Positions 53,773 to 62,444 of a stretch of DNA of 64,000 bases are shown here, piece by piece (the stretch's first letter is position 1; each line of letters starts with the position of its first letter). Position numbers and translations under genes: made by a program. The notes under the pieces were generated by a model. It did no database searches. It worked only from the letters and a program-made list of their open reading frames with translations, and had not been told where the DNA came from. The DNA is from JAAYYM01 sp964483395. Its GTDB lineage: Bacteria > Bacillota > Clostridia > Lachnospirales > Lachnospiraceae. Location of the stretch: positions 42,485-106,484 of the forward strand of contig CAZABT010000001.1 in the NCBI GenBank assembly GCA_964483395.1. Direction: 5' to 3'.

Positions 53773-55824
53773 ATGAAAAAATCAATATTAGTCATTATGG
53801 CAGGGGGAATGGGCAGCCGCTATGGCGGATTAAAGCAAATAGATCCCATTGATGAGGAGGGAAATCTAATCATCGATTATTCCCTATATGATGCAAAGAA
53901 GGCGGGCTTTGAGGATGTGGTATTCATCATCAATCACGGAATCGAGCAGGAGTTCAGAAGGGTGATTGGCAGCCGTATTGAACAGGTGCTTGGGGTGTCC
54001 TATGTATATCAGGAACTGAATGCGCTGCCTGATGGTTTCACCATTCCGGATGGGAGAATCAAGCCATGGGGAACCGCCCATGCCATTTTATGCTGTAAGG
54101 AGCTGCTTGACGGCCCCTTTGCCGTCATCAATGCGGACGACTATTACGGGTATACGGGCTTTCGGTCTATCTATGATTTCTTATCAGAGGAGCAGCCGGA
54201 CGACGGTCATTACAGAATCGGAATGGTCGGCTATCAGCTGGACCATACCCTGACAGAGCATGGACATGTTTCCAGAGGTATCTGCGAGGTAGATGACAGG
54301 GGAATCCTGCAGGGAGTTAAGGAACGGACACACATTGTAAAACGAACGGATGGGGTTTATTTTACAGAGGATGACGGACAGAGCTTTGAAAGACTTGCTG
54401 ATACAAGCATTGCGTCTATGAATATGTGGGGCTTTCCGGCAAGCATCCTGCAGGAAATAGAGACAGGCTTTACCGCCTTTCTGGAGAAAAGGGTACAGGA
54501 CAATCCATTAAAATGTGAGTATTTTCTGCCTCAAATCGTCAATGACCTGATCGAGCAGAACAAAGCCGTTGTACAGGTGCTGCCAACGCAGGAGCAATGG
54601 TACGGGGTGACCTATCAGGCAGATAAGGCGGTTGTGACAGAGGCAGTTGGCAGGATGAAAAAGGATGGAATTTACCCTGAGTCGTTATGGGGGACGGAAG
54701 AACAAGATTCACAGACGGGACAGGATATCCTATGTGTTCTGGCACAGTTTTCACTGCCCGGGAGATTGATGGAGATGAATCCGTATGGAAATGGGCATAT
54801 TAACGATACGTATCTTGTGAAATATATGGAGTCAAAAGCATTAAAGCAGTATATATTACAACGGATGAATATAGACATTTTCAAGAATATTCCGGCATTG
54901 ATGGAGAACATTGTAGGCGTTACCGAATACCTCGGACAAGAGATTCGGAAAAGAAACGGAAATACGGAACGTGAGGCACTGCAGGTTGTCAGAAGCAGGA
55001 CGGGAGAGGCCTATGCAAAGGATTTGAGAGGTGCCTGCTGGAGAATTTATCAATATGTTGAAGACTCCATATGTCTTGAGCAGGTGGAAAGCCAGGAGGA
55101 CTTCTATCGCAGCGGTGAGGCATTTGGACGCTTTCAGGGAATGTTAGCGGGCTATCCTGCAGAAACATTACATGAAACGATTGCAGATTTTCATAATACA
55201 CCGGTCAGATATGCAAATTTCGAGAGAGCAGTAAAAGAGGATGTCTGTCACAGAGCGAAGCAGGTGGCTGCAGAAATAGAATTTGCAAAAGCAAGAAGAG
55301 CTGAGGCTTCAATCTGCGTAGAGATGCTTGCACGCGGCGAGCTGCCTTTGCGGGTAACACATAACGATACAAAATTGAATAACATTTTATTTGATGCACA
55401 GACAAGACAGGCTCTTTGTATTATAGATTTAGATACAGTCATGCCCGGACTTTCCGTGAATGATTTTGGAGATTCCATCCGTTTCGGGGCCAGTACGGCG
55501 GTCGAGGACGAGAGGGATCTGACCAAGGTCTATCTGGATCTGGAGCTGTATGAAGCATATGTCAGGGGCTACCTGAAGGGCTGCGGCGGCACACTTTTGG
55601 AAAATGAGATTGCCATGCTGTCGATGGGAGCCAAGCTGATGACCTATGAATGTGGACTGAGATTTCTGACGGATCATCTGCAGGGTGACACCTATTTCAA
55701 GATCAGCCGTGCCGGACAGAATCTGGACAGAGCGAGAACACAGTTTAAGCTGGTGGCGGATATGGAGGAAAAGTGGCATGCAATGTGCCTGATCGTGCAG
55801 AAGGTAAAAAATGAAATGCTTTGA
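53773..55824 (+). CDS. Nucleotidyltransferase fused to N-acetylhexosamine 1-kinase
   Basis: The protein has 683 residues. Residues 1-300 form a nucleotidyltransferase: MAGGMGSRYGGLKQ (9-22) and NADDYYG near 118, with no frameshift before the next domain. Residues 318-683 match NahK-type kinases (LnpB): FSLPGRLMEMNPYGNGHIND, THNDTKLNNILFD with catalytic D532, and IDLDTVMPGLSVNDFGDSI. The kinase would make HexNAc-1-phosphate from the sugar released by GH112; the first domain could then make UDP-HexNAc. In bifidobacteria NahK is a single-domain protein, so the fusion is notable. The product is inferred. Confidence 0.92.
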   Translation: MKKSILVIMAGGMGSRYGGLKQIDPIDEEGNLIIDYSLYDAKKAGFEDVVFIINHGIEQEFRRVIGSRIEQVLGVSYVYQELNALPDGFTIPDGRIKPWGTAHAILCCKELLDGPFAVINADDYYGYTGFRSIYDFLSEEQPDDGHYRIGMVGYQLDHTLTEHGHVSRGICEVDDRGILQGVKERTHIVKRTDGVYFTEDDGQSFERLADTSIASMNMWGFPASILQEIETGFTAFLEKRVQDNPLKCEYFLPQIVNDLIEQNKAVVQVLPTQEQWYGVTYQADKAVVTEAVGRMKKDGIYPESLWGTEEQDSQTGQDILCVLAQFSLPGRLMEMNPYGNGHINDTYLVKYMESKALKQYILQRMNIDIFKNIPALMENIVGVTEYLGQEIRKRNGNTEREALQVVRSRTGEAYAKDLRGACWRIYQYVEDSICLEQVESQEDFYRSGEAFGRFQGMLAGYPAETLHETIADFHNTPVRYANFERAVKEDVCHRAKQVAAEIEFAKARRAEASICVEMLARGELPLRVTHNDTKLNNILFDAQTRQALCIIDLDTVMPGLSVNDFGDSIRFGASTAVEDERDLTKVYLDLELYEAYVRGYLKGCGGTLLENEIAMLSMGAKLMTYECGLRFLTDHLQGDTYFKISRAGQNLDRARTQFKLVADMEEKWHAMCLIVQKVKNEML

Positions 55825-55887
55825 GTATGAATTTGTTTTCCCGATTGTTAATACACTGTAGTAAATAGTATGACTCGGAGTATTTTC

Positions 55888-57669
55888 ATGGACATCAATT
55901 TGAACGGACAGGAGCGGGAGATCTGCCGGAACAGAATCCTTTCCAATGATTATTTTGATATTATTAAGGATCTGACCGTTCCATCTGCAATATCGGATGA
56001 TGAGGTTACGGACTATTGTATAGAAACGATTACGAGAGACTATGGAATCATACATATAGCAAGAGAAGGACTGCCGCTGCTTGATTATGTCAGCTATTCG
56101 TATACGCTGATGCCTGTGCTTTATACACCGGTGCTGGATATGACAGGTGAACGGAGCGAGACTGGGATACAGGCTGCGGCAGATGCGCAGAGTCGCGGAA
56201 CGCTGGTTCAGGACTATGAGAGGTCGCTGGAGGCAAGCGGGATACTGACGATGCAGAGCCCGCCGCTCTCACTGAAAGGGACAGGGGTATTAATCGGCTA
56301 TATTGATACGGGAATTGATTACAGAAATGATGCTTTTCGATACAGCAGCGGGGATACAAGAATTACAGCCATATGGGATCAGAGCATACAGACCGGAGAG
56401 CCTCCGGAGGGCTTCTTATATGGCAGTGAATATACCGAGGAGGAGATCAATCAGGCGTTGAAAAGTGCCGATCCATACAGTATCGTTCCGAGCCGTGATG
56501 AGATTGGACATGGAACGGCAGTTGCAGGAACGCTTGCGGCACCGGAGGCGGCAATCGCAATGGTGAAGCTTAAGCCGGCAAAGGCATATCTGCGGGAGTT
56601 CTATCGTGTACGTGAGGAAGCGGTGGCATATCAGGAGACAGATGTTCTGATGGCGGTCAAATATCTGGACGCGCTGGCAACCCGGCTAAATAAACCGCTT
56701 GTGATTTGCGTTGGTCTCGGAACCAACATGGGTGACCATGCAGGAACATCTGTAACTTCTTTTTACATGAATCAGATATCCGATAAAGAAAGTCGTGTGA
56801 TTGTCGTCGCAGGCGGCAATGAAGGAAATGCCGGACATCATTTTTATGGAGAATTAAAGAGTGTACCTGAAGAAGTGGAGATCAAGGTGGGCAATCAAGA
56901 AAGCGGATTCATGGTAGAACTCTGGGGACGAAGCCCGGATGTGCTGAGTGTATCTGTGAAGTCTCCGGGAGGAGAGGTCATTCCAAGGGTTCTGCCGCAG
57001 AAAAGATTTTCGGGTGAATATGGATTTGTATTTGAAAAGACGCGAGTCAACATTGATTATATACTGACAGAGCGTAGTGCGGGCGATGAGCTGATTATGA
57101 TTCGTTTCCTGAATCCAACATCAGGTATCTGGACGATTGGGGTGTATGGAGATGGCAGTCCATATACTGAAGAAACGGCATACATTTACGGAACATATCA
57201 TATATGGCTGCCGATTCGCGGCTTCCTATCGGAGGATACTTTTTTTCTGCTTCCCAATCCTGATGTAACGCTGACGGAACCTGCTTACACAGAGAAGGTG
57301 ATCAGTCTCAGCACTTATCAGGCAGATAACAACAGCTTTTATATTGATTCGGGACGTGGCTACAGCAGAGAGGGCAGCATCATACCGGATATGTCGGCTC
57401 CGGGAGTCGAGGTGCTGACGGCGGGAATTGGACAGCGCATTCGTGTGACTGGCTCCGGTATGGCAGCAGGAATCACCTCAGGTGCCGTAGCACAGTTTTT
57501 GGAGTGGGCAGTGGTACAGGGCAATATGCCGAATATCAGGGCACAGAATATTAAATATTATATGATTAGAGGAGCAGTCCGTGACAATCGCCTGACCTAT
57601 CCAAATCGTCAGTGGGGTTATGGACGTATGAACATTAAGGGTGCATTTGATGCAATGCGGGGAATATAA
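55888..57669 (+). CDS. S8 subtilase-family protein lacking the expected catalytic Ser
   Basis: The protein has 593 residues from ATG 55888, which follows GGAG; the ATG at 55870 has no ribosome site. It resembles the Csp-like subtilases of clostridia: D140 in IGYIDTGID and H208 in GHGTAVAGT are present, but the Ser motif (GTSMA in active enzymes) reads G522-S-G-M-A, so Gly stands at the nucleophile position. A jelly-roll-like region (about 330-460) lies between. It has no signal peptide. It could be a pseudoprotease, like CspC, or use the shifted Ser523; this is uncertain. Confidence 0.85.
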   Translation: MDINLNGQEREICRNRILSNDYFDIIKDLTVPSAISDDEVTDYCIETITRDYGIIHIAREGLPLLDYVSYSYTLMPVLYTPVLDMTGERSETGIQAAADAQSRGTLVQDYERSLEASGILTMQSPPLSLKGTGVLIGYIDTGIDYRNDAFRYSSGDTRITAIWDQSIQTGEPPEGFLYGSEYTEEEINQALKSADPYSIVPSRDEIGHGTAVAGTLAAPEAAIAMVKLKPAKAYLREFYRVREEAVAYQETDVLMAVKYLDALATRLNKPLVICVGLGTNMGDHAGTSVTSFYMNQISDKESRVIVVAGGNEGNAGHHFYGELKSVPEEVEIKVGNQESGFMVELWGRSPDVLSVSVKSPGGEVIPRVLPQKRFSGEYGFVFEKTRVNIDYILTERSAGDELIMIRFLNPTSGIWTIGVYGDGSPYTEETAYIYGTYHIWLPIRGFLSEDTFFLLPNPDVTLTEPAYTEKVISLSTYQADNNSFYIDSGRGYSREGSIIPDMSAPGVEVLTAGIGQRIRVTGSGMAAGITSGAVAQFLEWAVVQGNMPNIRAQNIKYYMIRGAVRDNRLTYPNRQWGYGRMNIKGAFDAMRGI

Positions 57670-57680
57670 TCCCGTCAAAG

Positions 57681-57715
57681 GAGAGTTCTCATGAAGCAAT
57701 GAGAACTCTCTTTTT
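57681..57715 (+). terminator. Rho-independent terminator after the subtilase gene
   Basis: GAGAGTTCTCAT (57681-57692) pairs with ATGAGAACTCTC (57699-57710) across six bases and is followed by five Ts. Confidence 0.92.
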
Positions 57716-57728
57716 CTAGTTTGCGCGC

Positions 57729-58202
57729 TCAAAGGGGATGCTTTTTGTCACCGCATAAGCTCATCAACAGAGAGCCGGCAAAGATAAAGAGATCTCCGAT
57801 ATTAAAAATAATATTGCGGAATTTCTGCCATTTTACATTGAAGCTGAAATAGTCTACAACATATCCACGGAAGACACGGTCATAGGTGTTGCTGAGTGCT
57901 CCGCCGAGGACAAATGCCAGTCCGGCCTTGCGTCCGGCAGATATTTGGTTCTTACGCCTGCCGAAGCAGGAAAAGAATGTTATGACGGCAATCAGAATGG
58001 TCATACCGACAGAGATCGTCTTAACGGAGGTTGTGTGCCGGTCCAATGCATTGAGGGCAATGCCTTTGTTATGATGCTTTCTGAGGATCAGCGTATTTTT
58101 CAGGATGGTGCTTTCCTGCTGCGTGGTTCGTTTTTTTTCTATAGAATGCTTGATGCCGAGGTCAGCGGCAAGAATTGTGAGTACGATTCCTATATAGATC
58201 AT
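57729..58202 (-). CDS. lspA: Signal peptidase II-like protein (LspA)
   Basis: The protein has 157 residues from ATG 58202, chosen because AGGAG lies just upstream and the length then matches LspA; an upstream ATG at 58268 adds 22 polar residues. Four membrane segments and the family motifs NKGIALN (46-52), GGALSNTYDR and VVDYF (D117), then FNIGD (D137, with G where A is usual), suggest the two catalytic Asp residues of the lipoprotein signal peptidase. It would cut lipoprotein signal peptides in the membrane. A weak minus-strand promoter (TTGACG 58320-58325, CAATAT 58297-58302, 17-bp spacer) lies upstream. A second LspA elsewhere is possible. Confidence 0.82.
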   Translation of the reverse strand: MIYIGIVLTILAADLGIKHSIEKKRTTQQESTILKNTLILRKHHNKGIALNALDRHTTSVKTISVGMTILIAVITFFSCFGRRKNQISAGRKAGLAFVLGGALSNTYDRVFRGYVVDYFSFNVKWQKFRNIIFNIGDLFIFAGSLLMSLCGDKKHPL

Positions 58203-58393
58203 GAACTTCTCCTGTCCTTGTGAGTCGATTTGTAAGTGATGCTTATTTACATGCTTCGGTTTTGGCATAGCATGTACAGCACAGCGCTATATATTTATAT
58301 TGACTGGTTGTGAACTTTGCGTCAAGCAATTTTATAGAAAATGATTATGAAATAACAGTGAAATGCGGATGAAAAATTTTTTTGAAAAAGTAA

Positions 58394-58422
58394 TTGACAA
58401 GTGTGGGACGGTGATATATAAT
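58394..58422 (+). promoter_or_regulatory. Consensus promoter of cysK
   Basis: TTGACA (58394-58399), a 17-bp spacer and TATAAT (58417-58422) are a perfect match, about 110 bp before cysK. Confidence 0.9.
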
Positions 58423-58446
58423 TCAATTCATAATAAACCTAGCGAC

Positions 58447-58458
58447 ATAGTAGGAAAT
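58447..58458. promoter_or_regulatory. Candidate Rrf2-type operator downstream of the cysK promoter
   Basis: ATAGTAGGAAAT lies just after the start of transcription, within a CCTA-N9-TAGG inverted repeat beginning about 58438. A near-identical ATACTAGGAAT occurs in the rrf2 promoter (62175-62185). This suggests a common regulator, probably the Rrf2 protein at 62445. Confidence 0.45.
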
Positions 58459-58532
58459 AAAAAAACAGCTATAAAGGCTTTGAAGGAATCTATAAATACA
58501 TATGCCGCAGAAAATAAGAGGAGGAAATGAAA

Positions 58533-59468
58533 ATGAGCAATATTAAAAAATCGGCAACAGAATTAATCGGAGGAACACCACTTTTGGAGTTATCAAATTA
58601 TGAAAGCAAATATGAGCTTCAGGCAACCATAGCCGCAAAATTGGAATACTTCAATCCGGCAGGTTCCGTTAAGGATCGTATTGGTCTTGCAATGATTGAG
58701 GATGCTGAAGAAAAGGGATTACTGAAAGCGGGTGCTACCATTATTGAACCTACATCGGGAAATACCGGAATCGGAATCGCTTCAGTTGCAGCAGCAAAGG
58801 GCTATCGTGCCATCATGACAATGCCTGAGACGATGAGTGTTGAAAGAAGAAATCTTTTAAAAGCCTATGGAGCGAAGGTGGTATTGACAGATGGAGCAAA
58901 GGGAATGAAGGGTGCTATTGCAAAGGCGGAGGAATTACAGAAGGAGACGCCAAACTCGATTATTCTTGGACAATTTACAAATCAGGCAAATCCGATTGCA
59001 CATACGAAGACAACAGGGCCGGAGATTTGGAATGATACAGATGGAAAGGTAGATATATTCGTTGCAGGCGTGGGTACAGGCGGTACCGTTACAGGGGTTG
59101 GACGATATTTGAAATCACAGAATCCGAATGTGAAGGTGGTTGCTGTGGAACCGGCAGGCTCTCCGGTATTATCAAAGGGAACACCGGGGCCTCATAAAAT
59201 ACAGGGAATCGGAGCAGGCTTCGTACCGGAGACACTGGATGTCAAGATATATGATGAAATCATTACAGTGGAAAATGAAGATGCATTTGCAACAGGCAAG
59301 GAAATTGCTGTTACAGAAGGTGTTCTGGTCGGAATTTCATCAGGCGCAGCAGTATGGGCAGCAAAGGAACTGGCAAAACGTCCTGAAAATAAAGGAAAAC
59401 TGATCGTAGCATTGCTTCCGGATACTGGAGACCGTTATTTGTCTACCCCAATGTTTACAGAAGACTGA
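58533..59468 (+). CDS. cysK: O-acetylserine (thiol)-lyase / cysteine synthase
   Basis: The protein has 311 residues from ATG 58533, 8 nt after AGGAGG; the ATG at 58527 is too close to that site. PLP is bound by K47 in FNPAGSVKDR; TSGNTGIGIA and GTGGTVTGVGRYLK are the family's substrate and phosphate loops. It makes cysteine from O-acetylserine and sulfide in the cytoplasm. It has its own consensus promoter. The metNIQ genes and an Rrf2 regulator follow on the same strand, so this is a sulfur amino-acid region. Confidence 0.96.
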   Translation: MSNIKKSATELIGGTPLLELSNYESKYELQATIAAKLEYFNPAGSVKDRIGLAMIEDAEEKGLLKAGATIIEPTSGNTGIGIASVAAAKGYRAIMTMPETMSVERRNLLKAYGAKVVLTDGAKGMKGAIAKAEELQKETPNSIILGQFTNQANPIAHTKTTGPEIWNDTDGKVDIFVAGVGTGGTVTGVGRYLKSQNPNVKVVAVEPAGSPVLSKGTPGPHKIQGIGAGFVPETLDVKIYDEIITVENEDAFATGKEIAVTEGVLVGISSGAAVWAAKELAKRPENKGKLIVALLPDTGDRYLSTPMFTED

Positions 59469-59479
59469 CGGATGTGTTA

Positions 59480-59508
59480 TATTGACATTATGGCGATTTG
59501 AGGTTACT
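59480..59508 (+). promoter_or_regulatory. Possible promoter of metNIQ
   Basis: A consensus TTGACA near 59480 lies about 17 bp from TACTGT in the 155-bp gap before metN. A further TATAAT near 59588 has no good -35. A hairpin (CTGT...ATAGC/GCTAT...ACAG) lies between. No SAM riboswitch or T-box pattern was recognised. Confidence 0.4.
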
Positions 59509-59623
59509 GTTTACGTGCTGTGTATCATAGCTTACGGCTATAGACAGTGATAGAATTACAGTAATATACATGTGCAGACTCATTCGTTATAATGAATGTC
59601 AGCAGACAAGGCGGGTTCAAGTA

Positions 59624-60634
59624 ATGGAAACGATGATAGAAATAAAAGATCTGGAAAAATCCTTTGTAGGGAAGGAAAATACGGTAGAGGCATTAAAGGG
59701 CATTAGTCTTACGATAGAAAAGGGAGACATCTATGGCATCATAGGTATGAGCGGTGCAGGAAAGAGTACACTGGTGCGCTGTCTGAACTTCTTGGAACGT
59801 CCTACGAAGGGTACAGTCGTAATAGAAGGTCAGGATTTGTCCGTGCTGACCGATGCAGAGCTTCGCAGTCTGCGTCAGGAGGTCGCTATGATCTTCCAGC
59901 ACTTCAATCTTCTGATGCAGAGAAACGTCATTGACAATATCTGCTTTCCACTTGAAATTGCCGGCATGAAGAAAAAGGAAGCCCGCGAAAAGGCAAAGCA
60001 GCTTCTGGAGACTGTAGGACTGACTGAAAAGGCTAAGGCATATCCGACGCAGCTATCCGGTGGACAGAAGCAGAGAGTGGCGATTGCAAGAGCACTTGCT
60101 ACACAGCCCAAGGTCTTACTCTGCGACGAGGCAACGAGTGCTCTTGACCCGCAGACGACACAATCCATTCTGAAGCTGCTGCAGGAAATCAATCGTGAAT
60201 ATGGTATTACCATTGTCATCATTACACATGAGATGAAGGTGGTTGAGGAAATATGTTCCCATGTGGCAATCATTGATGATGGAAATCTGGCAGAGGCGGG
60301 AACAGTGGAGGATGTCTTCAACAGACCACAGAGTCAGGCGGCAAAAAAGCTGTTTTATCAGTCGGAACATAAGTTTTCCATTATGGAAGGAAAGAGATGC
60401 ATCCGAATCGTATTTCAGGAGAATTCTTCTTTTGAACCGGTCATTGCCAATATGGTGCTGGAGTGTAAAGCACCGGTCAATATACTGCTTGCAGATACAA
60501 AGGACATCGGTGGCATCGCGCATGGACAGATGATTCTGCAGTTACCCGAGGATGAGCTGTTAGCCAATCGCATGATAGCATTCCTGCAGGGAAGAAAATT
60601 AATTGTAGAGGAGTTGAAGGATTATGTGGGATAA
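59624..60634 (+). CDS. metN: Methionine ABC transporter ATPase
   Basis: The protein has 336 residues from ATG 59624 (GGCGGG upstream); an ATG at 59570 adds an unlikely 18 residues. Walker A GMSGAGKST lies at 41-49; LSGGQKQRVAIARAL and LLCDEATSALDP follow. The C-terminal NIL/ACT-like domain (about 255-336) allows MetN to sense methionine and inhibit transport. It overlaps metI by 11 nt. MetNIQ systems import L- or D-methionine and sometimes other sulfur amino acids. Confidence 0.95.
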   Translation: METMIEIKDLEKSFVGKENTVEALKGISLTIEKGDIYGIIGMSGAGKSTLVRCLNFLERPTKGTVVIEGQDLSVLTDAELRSLRQEVAMIFQHFNLLMQRNVIDNICFPLEIAGMKKKEAREKAKQLLETVGLTEKAKAYPTQLSGGQKQRVAIARALATQPKVLLCDEATSALDPQTTQSILKLLQEINREYGITIVIITHEMKVVEEICSHVAIIDDGNLAEAGTVEDVFNRPQSQAAKKLFYQSEHKFSIMEGKRCIRIVFQENSSFEPVIANMVLECKAPVNILLADTKDIGGIAHGQMILQLPEDELLANRMIAFLQGRKLIVEELKDYVG

Positions 60635-61286
60635 TACAACAATTATGATGCTGCTGGAGGGTGTCGGTGCGACATTGTACATGACAGTGACCTCTACTCT
60701 GATGGCCTATGTGTTTGGACTGCCGATGGGGATTCTGCTGGTACTGACCAGAAAGGACGGTTTACGTCCGAATGCGGTCGTCAATAAAGTGTTGGATTTT
60801 GTAGTCAATATCCTGCGGTCGGTTCCGTTTTTAATTCTACTCATTACGGTAATCCCGTTGACGGTGGCAATCGTTGGTAAGAGCTACGGTTCAACAGCAA
60901 CCATCGTACCGCTGACAATAGCGGCGGCTCCGTTTATTGCGCGTATGGTGGAGTCTTCACTTCTGGAGGTAGATCCCGGAGTCGTAGAAGCAGCACAGAG
61001 TATGGGCGCTTCTACATGGACGATTGTATGCAAGGTATTGCTTGCAGAGGCAAAGAATTCACTGATCGTCGGAAGCACGATTGCAATCGGCACCATACTT
61101 GGCTACAGCGCCATGGCAGGCGTTGTTGGAGGAGGCGGACTCGGCGATATTGCAATCCGCTACGGATATTACAGATACCAGACGGACATTATGCTTGTAA
61201 CGGTTGTATTGCTAATCGTATTAGTACAGATATTACAAATGATAGGTATGCGTATTTCCAAGAAAACAGATAAGCGCATCTTATAG
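60624..61286 (+). CDS. metI: Methionine ABC transporter permease
   Basis: The protein has 220 residues with five or six membrane segments and the EAA loop VVEAAQSMGASTWTIVCKVL, and SAMAGVVGGGGLGDIAIRYGY typical of MetI. It partners MetN. The overlap with metN shows co-transcription. Confidence 0.95.
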   Translation: MWDNTTIMMLLEGVGATLYMTVTSTLMAYVFGLPMGILLVLTRKDGLRPNAVVNKVLDFVVNILRSVPFLILLITVIPLTVAIVGKSYGSTATIVPLTIAAAPFIARMVESSLLEVDPGVVEAAQSMGASTWTIVCKVLLAEAKNSLIVGSTIAIGTILGYSAMAGVVGGGGLGDIAIRYGYYRYQTDIMLVTVVLLIVLVQILQMIGMRISKKTDKRIL

Positions 61287-61335
61287 ATATTCGCAGCTTC
61301 CAAAGGAAACCGCGGATAAAGAGGAGGAAAAGATT

Positions 61336-62151
61336 ATGAGAAAGTTATTGATTACAGCAACAGCACTGATTCTGGCAGTCGGAGCATTAACGGGCTGCGG
61401 CAGCAGAAAGCCGTGTGACGGAAATGTCATTAAGGTGGCAGCATCGGCAACACCGCACGCAGAGATTTTGGAGCAGGTCAAGGATACACTGGCAGCAGAG
61501 GGATGGACACTTGAGGTAACAGTATTTGATGATTATGTACAGCCTAATATGGTAGTGGACAGCGGAGATTTTGATGCAAATTATTTCCAGCATCAGCCTT
61601 ATCTGGATGACTTCAACACAGAGAAGGGAACGAAGCTCGCGACAGCCGCAAAGGTGCATTATGAGCCATTTGGAATCTATCCGGGCACAGCTTCAGACCT
61701 GTCTGCAATCGCGGATGGTGCTAAGATTGCCGTACCGAATGATACGACAAATGAAGCTAGAGCATTGCTTCTGCTTGCGGATAACGGATTGATTACAGTA
61801 GATGAGAATGCAGGACTGACCGCAACCATCAATGATATTACTGCCAATCCAAAGAATCTGGAGATTATCGAGCTGGAGGCAGCACAGGTGTCCAGAGTCA
61901 TCAACGAAGTAGATTTCGTGGTACTGAACGGCAATTATGCAATGGAAGCAGGACTGAGTGTCGGAAAGGATGCGCTTGCAGCAGAATCCAGTGAATCCAC
62001 AGCGGCACAGACATATGCCAATATCATTGCCGTAAAAGAAGGAAATGAAAATATCGAAGGAATTCAGGCACTTGTAAAAGCACTGCAGTCCGATGCAGTC
62101 AGAGACTACATCAACACAGCCTACGATGGGGCAGTAGTACCGATTTTCTAA
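61336..62151 (+). CDS. metQ: Methionine-binding lipoprotein
   Basis: The protein has 271 residues. A signal peptide ends in ALTGC (lipobox). The NlpA/MetQ family pattern is clear: KVAASATPHAEILEQV, VQPNMVVDSGDFDANYFQHQ, EPFGIYPG, and PNDTTNEARALLLL. It binds methionine outside and hands it to MetI. AGGAGG precedes the ATG. It is the last gene of the metNIQ operon, 50 bp after metI. Confidence 0.95.
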   Translation: MRKLLITATALILAVGALTGCGSRKPCDGNVIKVAASATPHAEILEQVKDTLAAEGWTLEVTVFDDYVQPNMVVDSGDFDANYFQHQPYLDDFNTEKGTKLATAAKVHYEPFGIYPGTASDLSAIADGAKIAVPNDTTNEARALLLLADNGLITVDENAGLTATINDITANPKNLEIIELEAAQVSRVINEVDFVVLNGNYAMEAGLSVGKDALAAESSESTAAQTYANIIAVKEGNENIEGIQALVKALQSDAVRDYINTAYDGAVVPIF

Positions 62152-62169
62152 GTACACCCCTATCTCCCA

Positions 62170-62198
62170 TTGACATACTAGGAATGATACGATACACT
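62170..62198 (+). promoter_or_regulatory. Promoter of the Rrf2 gene with candidate operator
   Basis: TTGACA (62170-62175), a 17-bp spacer and TACACT (62193-62198). ATACTAGGAAT (62175-62185), shared with the cysK promoter region, lies in the spacer, a classic position for repression. Confidence 0.55.
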
Positions 62199-62206
62199 AA
62201 ATGTGC

Positions 62207-62432
62207 CGGAAGGAAATCAAGCGGCTGCGAAGCAGACATTTGATTTCACCGGCACATTTAACGAAAAATGAGCTGCATCGAAGAGGCAGCGAGGAGCGTC
62301 AGGAACTGACGCGGCATTTTGAGGTAAACGGAAGGAAATCAAGCGGCTGCGAAGCAGACATTTGATTTCACCGGCACATTTAACGAAAAATGAGCTGCAT
62401 CGAAGAGGCAGCGAGGAGCGTCAGGAACTGAC
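62207..62432. repeat. Tandem 104-bp structured repeat between metQ and the Rrf2 gene
   Basis: Two copies, 62207-62310 and 62329-62432, look identical by eye and are 122 bp apart (start to start), separated by 18 bp. Each unit holds nested inverted repeats: GAAATCAA with TTGATTTC around CTGC-GAA-GCAG, then GCTGC/GCAGC, then a CGTCAG-GAA-CTGAC hairpin (GCGTCAG/CTGACGC in copy one). The first copy also has an outer TGTGCCGG/CCGGCACA stem. It lies in the transcribed leader of the Rrf2 gene. Confidence 0.9.
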
Positions 62433-62444
62433 ACAGGAGGGGCT

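Noticed and set aside
59469..59623. Possible SAM riboswitch or T-box before metN
   Set aside because: No conserved core of either class was recognised; only a modest hairpin is present.
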